From Azoarcus olearius (GTDB lineage Bacteria; Pseudomonadota; Gammaproteobacteria; Burkholderiales; Rhodocyclaceae), in the NCBI RefSeq assembly GCF_001682385.1, contig NZ_CP016210.1:4278001-4342000 (forward strand): 64,000 nt of DNA. Reading direction: 5' to 3'. Made by a program: the position numbers and the translations under genes. Shown here piece by piece: positions 56,912-64,000 of this stretch (positions within the stretch are counted from its first letter, which is position 1; each line of letters starts with the position of its first letter). Below the pieces are notes generated by a model. That model searched no databases and was not told where the DNA came from. It saw only the letters and a list, made by a program, of their open reading frames with translations.

Positions 56912-56963
56912 GCGTCCTTCTCCCCCCCACACACATCCTTTCCGAGCCCACAACGAGAACACG

Positions 56964-57734
56964 ATGCTCGACCTCCAGACCGCCTACATCTCCCGCATCG
57001 GCCGCCGCAAGCGCAACGAGGACGCCTGCGGCTACTGGACCTCGCCGCAGGGCTGCTGCTGGATCGTCTCCGACGGCGCCGGCGGCCATGGCAGCGGTGA
57101 CCGCGCCGCGCAGATCGTCGTCAGCACCGTGCTGGAACGCTTTTCCGCCCATCCCGAAGTGAGCGAAGCCCATGCGATCGGCCTGCTTGAAGCAGCACAG
57201 GCCGCGGTGATGGCCGAGAAGCACGCCAACCCGGGCGGCGACGACATGCACGCCACCGCGGCGCTGCTGCTGATAGACGCGGGGCGCCGCGAGGCGGTGT
57301 GGTCGCACGTCGGCGACACCCGCATCTACCTGTTCCGCAACCGCGAGCTGATCCACCAGACGCGCGACCACAGCCTGGTGCAAAGCATGATCGACGCCGG
57401 TTACGGCGACGCCGCGATGATCCGCACCCACCCCCAGCGCAGCCTGCTGACCTCGGCGATCGGCAACGCCGACGACCTCGCGCTCAGCGTATCGGGCGCG
57501 CCGGTGGCGATCGCGCCGGGCGACGCCTTCCTGATCTGCAGCGACGGCTGGTGGGAGTACGTCGATGAAGCACGCATGGCGGCCGAACTCGGCGCCGGCG
57601 GTTCGGCCACCAACTGGCTGGAGCGCATGGCGGCGGTGGTCGAAGCCCATGACAACCACCACAGCGATAACTACACTGCCGTCGCGGTCAAGGCCTACCG
57701 CGCCGAAGACGAGATCACGGTGTTGCTGCCCTGA
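56964..57734 (+). CDS. pppA: PP2C-type Ser/Thr phosphatase (PppA-like)
   Basis: 256 residues with the PP2C metal-binding motifs SDGAGGHGSGD near residue 37, SHVGDTRIYLF near 113, and SDGWWEY near 193. It would reverse phosphorylation of the FHA protein and thereby switch T6SS off. It starts 53 bp after the FHA gene. The opposing kinase gene is 2 kb away on the other strand. No transmembrane segment, so it acts in the cytoplasm. Confidence 0.88.
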   Translation: MLDLQTAYISRIGRRKRNEDACGYWTSPQGCCWIVSDGAGGHGSGDRAAQIVVSTVLERFSAHPEVSEAHAIGLLEAAQAAVMAEKHANPGGDDMHATAALLLIDAGRREAVWSHVGDTRIYLFRNRELIHQTRDHSLVQSMIDAGYGDAAMIRTHPQRSLLTSAIGNADDLALSVSGAPVAIAPGDAFLICSDGWWEYVDEARMAAELGAGGSATNWLERMAAVVEAHDNHHSDNYTAVAVKAYRAEDEITVLLP

Positions 57735-57807
57735 CGCCTCCCGACCCCGCGCCGCCTTCTTCCGCAGCCGCCGGCCCAGCCGGCAATGTCATACAGGACC
57801 GAAAACC

Positions 57808-58461
57808 ATGAAAACCCGCCTTGCCCTCCTCCCGCTGTGCGCCGCGCTGGCGCTGAACGGTTGCGCCACGCTGGACGACAAGACCCAGAGCGCCGGCATC
57901 GGCGCCGCGCTGGGCTGCGCCGCCGGCGCCGCGCTTGCCACCCTCACCAACAACGACGCCGGCGGCGGCTGCGCCGCGGGCGCGCTGGTGGGTGGCATCG
58001 TCGGCTACATGAAGGCACGCAACGCCGAAATCGAAGAGGCCCGCCGCGCTACCGAAGCCACCACCCAGGTCAAGGGCGCCACCGTGTCGCCGGTGGAAAC
58101 GCAGCAGGTCAAGGTGGTCGACACCAAGGCCAACAAGACCGACACGGTGTCGGCCTTCAAGTCCGTGTCGGTGGACATCCCGCTCAGCCAGGTCGATACG
58201 CCGGAAGGCCGCGAGGCGGTGCGCAAGCTGGAAGAGTACGCGCGCAAGACCGCCAACGAGCGCGGCGAGACGATCGACATGACCGTCGCCACCGCGCCGG
58301 GCAAGGGCACCGCGGCGGCCTCCAAGGTGACGCTGATGGAAACCAGCGAAGTCGCGGGCCGCGGCACCGTGCGCCGCACCCAGGTGGCCGACCCGCGCGT
58401 GCCGGCCAACGTCCAGCGCATCACGATCGAAGCCAAGAACCAGAGCCGCGTCGAGGTCTGA
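57808..58461 (+). CDS. Putative glycine-zipper lipoprotein
   Basis: 217 residues. Signal peptide with lipobox LNGC (Cys19 after about 18 residues). Residues 30-75 are Gly/Ala-rich with GxxxG-like spacing (GIGAALGCAAGAALATL, then GGIVGYM), resembling glycine-zipper membrane segments. A mostly beta-rich, charged C-terminus follows. It could be an outer-membrane lipoprotein supporting T6SS or envelope integrity. No TssJ-specific motif is seen. It follows the phosphatase by 73 bp. Confidence 0.65.
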   Translation: MKTRLALLPLCAALALNGCATLDDKTQSAGIGAALGCAAGAALATLTNNDAGGGCAAGALVGGIVGYMKARNAEIEEARRATEATTQVKGATVSPVETQQVKVVDTKANKTDTVSAFKSVSVDIPLSQVDTPEGREAVRKLEEYARKTANERGETIDMTVATAPGKGTAAASKVTLMETSEVAGRGTVRRTQVADPRVPANVQRITIEAKNQSRVEV

Positions 58462-58501
58462 CCCCGGCCACCCGAGATGCCGCGGCCGCCGGGGCCGCGG
58501 C

Positions 58502-59761
58502 ATGCCCATCACCCTCCCTTTCCGCCACGCCATGCCACCTGTCCGCCTGCTGCTCGCCTCCGCCCTCGCCGCCACCCTGTTGCCCGCCGCGGCCCACGCG
58601 GCCTGCAATGACAAGAACTTCAGCCTGGTGCTGAACGTCGATCCCGGAAACGGCGTGGAGACCGGCCGGCGCTGCGAAGACACGGCGGAGAACTTCTTCG
58701 ACCTGCTCAACGACGCGGCCTTCCAGCAGATGGTGCCGAGCTACACCGACATGGCGTTCGCGCAGGCCAACATCGACTTCAACGGCGTGCCGATCACGCT
58801 GCAGTTCGACTTCGAGAGCAGCGAGCTGCTGTTTGCCATCCCTGCGCTCGGCATCCACGAAGTGTTCGCCGGCACCACCCGCGACGCCTCGGCCGACATG
58901 CTGGTGGAGTACCTGAAGAAGAGCGGCGTGATGTCGCAGATCATGCGCTACCAGGCCGCGCACTCGCCGCACAGCGCGATCGCCGGCCCCGGCGGGCTGA
59001 TCCCGAGCGCGGCGGCCGCCGACTTCGACGCCGCGATGTCCGACACGATGCGCGAGATCACCGGCGGCAGCGGCCCGGACAGCCCGACGTTCTCGATCGG
59101 CGCCTCCTACGGCAGCATGACCGTGGACGGCCGCAAGGGCGAACTCACCACGGTGCCGTTCTCGCGCGTGTGGCGCTCGGACTCGACGCCGGGGCAGATG
59201 TTCACGCTGTCCGGCTCGGTGACGATGGTGAAGATGGCGGGCGCCGAGGCCTACCACGGCGGCCTGGGCGCCGCCTTCCGCCTGCCGCTCAGCGAGCGCT
59301 GGGCGCTGACGCCCAGTCTGCGCTACGCGGTCACCGGCTCCGCCGACCTCGCCTCGGTGGCGGGCATGTACTCGGTGGGCCTGTCGAGCACCTACCACAT
59401 CCCGCTCGACGGTCTCGACCTGGTGATCGGCAACATGGCGGGCTATTACAAGACCACCAAGCTGTCGATTGGCGACTACTCCTTCGACCCCAAGATCAAG
59501 ACCTGGTCACTGCGCAACGGCGTGATGCTGGCGCAGCCGGTCAACCTGATGGGCCTGCCGCTGTCGGTGGAATATTCGCTGGTCGATACCCGCTACACCG
59601 GCGGCACCGAGTTCTTCGTCGACAACACCCAGGAAATCGGCGTGTCGATCGGCACCAACCGCAGCGGCGACGTCTCGAAGAGCTTCGCCCGCTTCGGCCT
59701 GCGCTATCTGCACGGGCGCGACACCAACAGCATCACGCTGTCGGGCAGCTACTGGTTCTGA
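58502..59761 (+). CDS. Putative outer-membrane beta-barrel protein
   Basis: 419 residues with a signal peptide (about 1-32). After a ~150-residue soluble-looking N-terminal part, the C-terminal two-thirds alternates hydrophobic and polar residues in strands such as SMTVDGRKGEL and SLRYAVTGSADLASVAGMY, and ends with GSYWF, a terminal aromatic typical of outer-membrane proteins. Function is unknown. It lies 40 bp after the lipoprotein gene and converges with the kinase gene. Confidence 0.68.
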   Translation: MPITLPFRHAMPPVRLLLASALAATLLPAAAHAACNDKNFSLVLNVDPGNGVETGRRCEDTAENFFDLLNDAAFQQMVPSYTDMAFAQANIDFNGVPITLQFDFESSELLFAIPALGIHEVFAGTTRDASADMLVEYLKKSGVMSQIMRYQAAHSPHSAIAGPGGLIPSAAAADFDAAMSDTMREITGGSGPDSPTFSIGASYGSMTVDGRKGELTTVPFSRVWRSDSTPGQMFTLSGSVTMVKMAGAEAYHGGLGAAFRLPLSERWALTPSLRYAVTGSADLASVAGMYSVGLSSTYHIPLDGLDLVIGNMAGYYKTTKLSIGDYSFDPKIKTWSLRNGVMLAQPVNLMGLPLSVEYSLVDTRYTGGTEFFVDNTQEIGVSIGTNRSGDVSKSFARFGLRYLHGRDTNSITLSGSYWF

Positions 59762-59772
59762 CCCCGCGGTGC

Positions 59773-59796
59773 GCGGCCGCCGACGCCGGCGGCCGC
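59773..59796. terminator. Stem-loop between convergent genes
   Basis: A 10 bp perfect stem (GCGGCCGCCG/CGGCGGCCGC) with an ACGC loop lies in the 45 bp between the outer-membrane protein and kinase stops. Without flanking U-tracts it is a weak bidirectional terminator candidate. Confidence 0.4.
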
Positions 59797-59806
59797 GGCG
59801 ACTGCC

Positions 59807-61822
59807 TCAGTTCTGCAGCAGGCGGTCGAGGTCCTTGTTGAGCTGCTGCATGTATTCGCGCTCGGCCTTCTGGGTATCGTTTTCCTTCGGCTTCGCCGCC
59901 GGCGTGCGCTGCGGCGCCGGAGCGCCGCCAGCACCACCGTCGCCGCCCTGCGCCGACTGCGCGACAGGCGGCCGCGTTGCCGGCCTGGCGACCGCGTCTG
60001 GGCGCACCGCAGGCGTGGGCGCAGGCGCCGGCGCGGCGGCCGGCGGCGGCAATTCGCGGATCGCCGCCACCTTGGCACCGTAGCGCCCGGAGCAGGGTTC
60101 GCCCGCCACGCAGCGCGGCATGCCGATCAGTGCGCCGATATCGGCACCGCCCGCGAGCGCTGCTTCGAAACTTTCCCGGCTGGCCGACAACAGGTCGCCG
60201 TCGCGGCGGATCGCGGCGCGGTCGAAATCGCGCGCCTGTTCGGAAACGACCGCCAGCACCCGCCATTCGCCCGCCGGCGCCTGCGCCGGGAACACCCACG
60301 GCATCCGCAAATGCGGCCGCGGCACATGGAAGGTGTTGCCGACGCCGAGCGTGCTGTCGGCATCGGCGTCGTTGGGGAACAGGCGATAGACCATGTCGTC
60401 GCCGCTGTCCCACAGGAAGAGGTAGAGGTGGCCGGCGATCTTGCTGTCAAGCTGCAGCTTGAGCTGGTCCTGGCCGACGATCACGGTGGCCGGCGCTTCC
60501 ATGCGCGGCGTCATCGCCGGATCGGCGCCGGCCAGGATGGCCTCGTAGGTGGCCGCCAGCGTCGCCGCCGCAGGGCGCGGCAGCGCGGGAAGCTGTACCA
60601 CCGGCGCGGGGGGCGGCACGGCAGCCGGCGCCGCGGCGGGAGCCGGCGCGACCTCGGCCGCGGGGGTGGCGGCCGGCTTGCCGCCGGCGAGGAACCAGTA
60701 GCCGGCACCCGCCGCGGCCACCACGGCAAGCGCTGCGGCGCCGATGACCAGCGCGCGATTGCCGCCGGCAGGCCCGGCGGCCGCCGCGGGCCGGGTTGCA
60801 GGGCCGGCCTTCGGCGGCCGCGTGGCGCTGGCGGGCGCGACCGATGCGCCGGGCGCGGCGAACAGCGGCGAGTCCAGCCCCCAGCCGAGCGCCTCGCGCA
60901 TCTCCGCCATGTTCTGCGGGCGATCCTCCGCCTTCACCGCCAGACAGCGGTCCACCCCGCGCAGGAAGGCATCGCCGTAGCGGCCTGCGGCCAGCGTCGC
61001 CAGCGGCTGGTAGCTGTCCTGCATCATGCGGCCGACCGAGGGCGGCGGCGTCTTGCCGGTGATCATGAAGTAGATCACCGCCGCCAGCGCATACACGTCG
61101 GTCCACGGCCCCTGCTGCATGCCCGGCATTTCGGCGTACTGCTCGATCGGCGCATAGCCCGGCTTGAGGATGACCGTAAGCGCCTGCGTCATGTCGCCGA
61201 TGACGCGGCGTGCGGCGCCGAAATCGAGCAGCACCGGACGGTCGTCGCCGATCAGCATGATGTTGTCGGGGGCGACGTCGCGGTGGAAGCAGTTCTCGCG
61301 GTGGATGAGTTCCAGCGCGTCGATGACCGGCGCGAGCACCTTGCGGATCCAGCTCTCGTCGGGCACCGGGCGCTGTTGCAGCACCTCGCGCAGCGTGCGG
61401 CCGTCGTAGTAGGGCATCGCCATGTAGGCGGTGCCGTTGGCCTCCCAGAAGCGGTACACCTTGACCAGCGCCGGGTGGTCGAACTGGGCCAGCAGGCGGG
61501 CTTCGTTCACGAAGCTGCGGCGGCCGATCTCGAAGGTCTCGCGGTGGCGTTCGGAGCGCACCGCCACGGTGGCCGCGGCGGTGCGCGACGCGAGCGAGGC
61601 CGGCATGTATTCCTTGAGTGCGACCTTGCGCTCCAGCGAGTGGTCCTGCGCGAGGTAGACGATGCCGAAGCCGCCCTCGCCGACCAGCCCGATGATCTCG
61701 AATTCGCCCAGCCGCGTGCCCAGTTGCAGCGCGTTGTGGGCATGCTCATCGCGGGGCGCGGCCGTCGCGGCACCCGCGCCGCCCAGCACCACCGTCTTGT
61801 CGTCGTCGTTCGCGTCGGACAC
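59807..61822 (-). CDS. ppkA: Ser/Thr protein kinase, T6SS-associated
   Basis: 671 residues. A Hanks-type kinase domain (about 40-310) has GEGGFGIVY, VALKEYM, HRDVAPDN and DFGAAR, all intact. One transmembrane helix (about 350-370, ALVIGAAALAVVAAAG) is followed by an Ala/Pro linker and a DUF4384-like domain (about 450-560, GHLYLFLWDSGDDMVYRLFP), which is common in T6SS kinases and would face the periplasm. It should phosphorylate the FHA protein, opposing the PP2C phosphatase. It is transcribed away from the other T6SS genes and toward them convergently, with tagF upstream. Confidence 0.86.
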   Translation of the reverse strand: MSDANDDDKTVVLGGAGAATAAPRDEHAHNALQLGTRLGEFEIIGLVGEGGFGIVYLAQDHSLERKVALKEYMPASLASRTAAATVAVRSERHRETFEIGRRSFVNEARLLAQFDHPALVKVYRFWEANGTAYMAMPYYDGRTLREVLQQRPVPDESWIRKVLAPVIDALELIHRENCFHRDVAPDNIMLIGDDRPVLLDFGAARRVIGDMTQALTVILKPGYAPIEQYAEMPGMQQGPWTDVYALAAVIYFMITGKTPPPSVGRMMQDSYQPLATLAAGRYGDAFLRGVDRCLAVKAEDRPQNMAEMREALGWGLDSPLFAAPGASVAPASATRPPKAGPATRPAAAAGPAGGNRALVIGAAALAVVAAAGAGYWFLAGGKPAATPAAEVAPAPAAAPAAVPPPAPVVQLPALPRPAAATLAATYEAILAGADPAMTPRMEAPATVIVGQDQLKLQLDSKIAGHLYLFLWDSGDDMVYRLFPNDADADSTLGVGNTFHVPRPHLRMPWVFPAQAPAGEWRVLAVVSEQARDFDRAAIRRDGDLLSASRESFEAALAGGADIGALIGMPRCVAGEPCSGRYGAKVAAIRELPPPAAAPAPAPTPAVRPDAVARPATRPPVAQSAQGGDGGAGGAPAPQRTPAAKPKENDTQKAEREYMQQLNKDLDRLLQN

Positions 61823-61880
61823 CGCTGTCGGATTCCTTTGGTTGTTCGATCAACCCGGCTTCACGCCGGGCAGCGCGGGC

Positions 61881-62582
61881 CTAAGCCTGGCCCGGCGCAT
61901 ATTGCAGCATGCGGGCGAACACCGCCGCACTCGGCATGCCGTGGCACGCGAAACCATCCGCCGCGCCCGTGTCGCCGCTGCACCACCACAAGGTGTAGGG
62001 CGCGAACAGCGCCGCCCCCAGGTGGCTCGCCGCGTCGCCCGCGACCACCGGCAGCCCGGCGCCATCGCCGCCGGACAGCCGCACGAAGGCGTCGCCGCGC
62101 AGCAGCGCGTCACCCAGCGCCGAGGGCAGGGTCGCCGGCAGCAGCGGCGCCGGACAGCCGGCCAGGCTGGCATCGAAGCTGTCCACCGTCGCGAGCGGAT
62201 CCAGCCCGGCGCGCGCCACGTCCTCCAGCGCCGCGGTCCACCGCGTCAGCGCGCCGAGCGTGGCGGCGGTGGGGCTGAAGGCGGGCAAGGGCGCGCACAG
62301 CGTCAGCGGAAAATAGCGCCCCACCCGATCCACCGAGGGCAGCACGATGCCCGCCCAGGCGCCGGTATCGAGCGTGCGCTCGCCGAGCACGAAGCGCCAC
62401 ACCGGGGCGGTGAGAAAGCTGTCCAGCCAGGCCGCGCCGAGGTGTTCCTGGCTGTAGGCGAGCCCGCGCTGCAGCCAGCCATCCCACGCGGCGACGAAGC
62501 CCTGCGGCAGGCGCCGGCTGGCGAAGTCGCCGAGCGCCGGCAGCTTGCCGTACCAGCCGGGGGCGCTTTCGCCGGGCAGCAT
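61881..62582 (-). CDS. tagF: T6SS-associated protein TagF
   Basis: 233 residues. The N-terminal GWYGKLPALGDFASRRLP and the PSVDRVGRYFPLTL segment near residue 78 are diagnostic of TagF, a post-translational negative regulator of T6SS. Start ATG 62582 lies 2 bp after the tssM stop. It is followed 58 bp later by the kinase gene, so tssM, tagF and kinase are probably one operon. The cell acts to restrain the system until the kinase pathway is triggered. Confidence 0.88.
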   Translation of the reverse strand: MLPGESAPGWYGKLPALGDFASRRLPQGFVAAWDGWLQRGLAYSQEHLGAAWLDSFLTAPVWRFVLGERTLDTGAWAGIVLPSVDRVGRYFPLTLCAPLPAFSPTAATLGALTRWTAALEDVARAGLDPLATVDSFDASLAGCPAPLLPATLPSALGDALLRGDAFVRLSGGDGAGLPVVAGDAASHLGAALFAPYTLWWCSGDTGAADGFACHGMPSAAVFARMLQYAPGQA

Positions 62583-62584
62583 GC

Positions 62585-64000
62585 TCACAGCCCGGACGGG
62601 CAGCGGAAATCCACCAGCTCGCGCAGGCGGAAGGGGTTCTGCACGCTGTTGGTGGTCACTTCGAACACCGCCGAGCGGCCATCCACCACGAAGGTGGCGC
62701 GGAACTTCTCCGGCAGCGATGTCGGCGTGATGTTGGCCTTGTCGAGCATGCGGAACAGCGCCCAGGGGCCGTCGGTGGCGATGCCGGAGGTGCCGCTCTG
62801 GCCCGGCGGGGTGATCTGCACCCGCACCTGCAGGCCGCCCTTGGGGCCGGGCCACTGCACCGACTGCGGCACCTGCGGACCATGCGCGTAGTTCACCAGC
62901 TGACCGTCTACATCGAGCGTGAAGTGGGTGATCGCGGGGTCCATCTCGATGGGCTTGAAGTCCAGCCGCAGGTTGCCGCCGCTGCGGAAGAACACGTCGC
63001 GGATCACCGAGGCGCGCTGGAACTGCACCAGATTGCCAGGGGCGCCAAGCGACTGTTCCTGCACCTTGCGGAAGCTCCACGGCGAGGTGCCGACATCCAC
63101 ATACTGCGCCAGCTGCTGGTTGAAGAAGCTGTCGAACTTGCCGCCGGGGCCGAACAGCGCGGCGAAATCGTCGCGGGTGACGTCGCGCGCGCTGCTGCGC
63201 ACGAAGGGATAGCGGCCGTCGGTGGCCTGACCGCAGAACTGGCCGACCTGGGTGGCCACCGCGGTGGACAGCGATTCGCGCAGCGAACTCAGCGCCTGAC
63301 CGGTGCCGGCGGCGGAGAGCTGCTGCAGCATCGAGCGCACCGGCTCGGGCATGCGCGCGCTTTCCGCCTTGACGCGCGCGGTGGCATCCGACGGCGGCGG
63401 CGCCACCTTGTCGCGCAGCGCGGTTTCGGTGGCCGACAGATTCACGTACACATCGTTGAGCAGCGTCACCACCGCATTGATCGGGGCGGTGTTGCCGTCG
63501 CCGGTGACGAGCTGGCGCAGCGCCACGAAGCGGTCGTCCACGATGCGCTCGATGCCGGCACCGGCGGCGGCGCCCTGGCCGGGCTGATTGGCGCCGAAGA
63601 TCATGCGGCCGAGTTCGCTGCGGGCTTCCGCCACGCGCTGCTGGGCCTTGTCGATCACCGACTTGTCCTCGGTAGCGACGATCAGCGTGGTCTCGCGCGA
63701 CATCGCCTTCATCAGCTTGGGCAGCGGCGAATCCGCCGCCGACAGCACGCGCGCCACCTGGATGCTCTGCTGCAGGCTGCCGGCGCGCTGCACCGCGATG
63801 TCGTCGATGTAGGCTTCCCACACGCGGGCGTAGTCGGTCAGGTAGAGCCGGCGCACTTCGTCCGCCACCTGCTTGGCGCCGGCGGCGTCCGGCTTGGCCG
63901 AGGCGGTGCCGAGCACCCACGGCTCTTCCTCGGCAAGGTGGGCGGAGACGCGCTCGACCTGCGGGTCGAAGCCCTTGTGGTAGCCGTCGAAGCTGTACAG
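62585..64000 (-). CDS. tssM: T6SS membrane subunit TssM, C-terminal part
   Basis: Partial: the frame is open to the window edge and encodes 471 residues of the C-terminal periplasmic part. LYSFDGYHKGFDPQVERV at the edge and VRRLYLTDYARVWEAYIDDI near residue 42 are characteristic of the IcmF/TssM C-terminus. The periplasmic domain, with FRRSSARDV-type segments and beta-rich C-terminus, contacts TssJ. A GTG at 63916 is internal and not the real start. TssM forms the membrane complex with TssL and TssJ, whose genes should lie to the right. Confidence 0.9.
   Translation of the reverse strand: MYSFDGYHKGFDPQVERVSAHLAEEEPWVLGTASAKPDAAGAKQVADEVRRLYLTDYARVWEAYIDDIAVQRAGSLQQSIQVARVLSAADSPLPKLMKAMSRETTLIVATEDKSVIDKAQQRVAEARSELGRMIFGANQPGQGAAAGAGIERIVDDRFVALRQLVTGDGNTAPINAVVTLLNDVYVNLSATETALRDKVAPPPSDATARVKAESARMPEPVRSMLQQLSAAGTGQALSSLRESLSTAVATQVGQFCGQATDGRYPFVRSSARDVTRDDFAALFGPGGKFDSFFNQQLAQYVDVGTSPWSFRKVQEQSLGAPGNLVQFQRASVIRDVFFRSGGNLRLDFKPIEMDPAITHFTLDVDGQLVNYAHGPQVPQSVQWPGPKGGLQVRVQITPPGQSGTSGIATDGPWALFRMLDKANITPTSLPEKFRATFVVDGRSAVFEVTTNSVQNPFRLRELVDFRCPSGL

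Noticed and set aside
55025-56962. 645-codon minus-strand frame opposite the FHA gene, with Gly/Cys runs
   Set aside because: The Gly/Cys repeats are the reverse of the 9-bp repeat; the FHA and TagH domains support the plus strand.

Overview
The window is very GC-rich, densely coded proteobacterial DNA. The gene content points to a betaproteobacterium, probably the Azoarcus/Thauera side of Rhodocyclales: a ModE/molbindin molybdenum locus, RecBCD, a sigma-54 ketol-type operon beside a PQQ alcohol dehydrogenase, D-malate/tartrate dehydrogenase, and a type VI secretion (T6SS) cluster with threonine-phosphorylation control. The taxon is inferred from gene content and was not tested. I see no rRNA, tRNA, CRISPR array, insertion sequence or phage.

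Layout. 1-7.7 kb: a 2H-phosphoesterase-like lipoprotein, then metal oxyanion genes (a TupA-type tungstate-binding protein, a ModE-HTH/periplasmic-binding-fold regulator, modC-modB-modA-modE, a divergent two-domain molbindin and a small unknown gene). 8-24.7 kb: AsmA-like protein, a PAS-PAS-GGDEF-EAL protein, recD-recB, a TonB-dependent receptor, a methyltransferase, a 2'-5' RNA ligase-like protein, alkaline phosphatase with its terminator, and a His-rich periplasmic protein. 24.7-34.3 kb: enoyl-CoA hydratase overlapping recC, a LysR regulator divergent from a D-malate/tartrate dehydrogenase, a DUF3820 protein, a MarC protein, and a UvrD-type helicase with a degenerate NERD-like N-terminus.

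34.3-47 kb is the most interesting block. Two divergent operons leave one control region (37.36-37.79 kb). The left one encodes an outer-membrane protein, a PQQ quinoprotein alcohol dehydrogenase with a lanthanide-type DxD motif, and a cytochrome c whose heme motif reads CX3CH. The right one encodes E1-alpha, E1-beta, a free-standing lipoyl carrier, a separate E2 catalytic core, a lipoate ligase-like protein, a Tat-exported gluconate-dehydrogenase-subunit-3-like protein, a GMC flavoprotein and an exported VOC protein, followed by an AcoR-type activator gene. The control region has a -24/-12 promoter facing each way, an IHF consensus and a cluster of TGCGACA/TGTCGCA sites. I infer that one activator switches on periplasmic oxidation of an alcohol or diol together with cytoplasmic thiamine-dependent cleavage of the resulting ketol or diketone. 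2,3-butanediol to acetoin is the obvious candidate, but the substrate is not proven.

47-64 kb is a T6SS cluster: vgrG, a DUF2169 protein, a beta-ketoacyl-synthase-fold protein lacking the catalytic residues, a predicted AHH nuclease effector with an Imm11-like immunity protein, a DUF4150 PAAR-like tip, a DUF6484 protein, a TIGR02270 protein, an FHA/TagH protein, a PP2C phosphatase, a lipoprotein and an outer-membrane protein. Converging on these from the right are a Ser/Thr kinase, tagF and a tssM that runs off the window.
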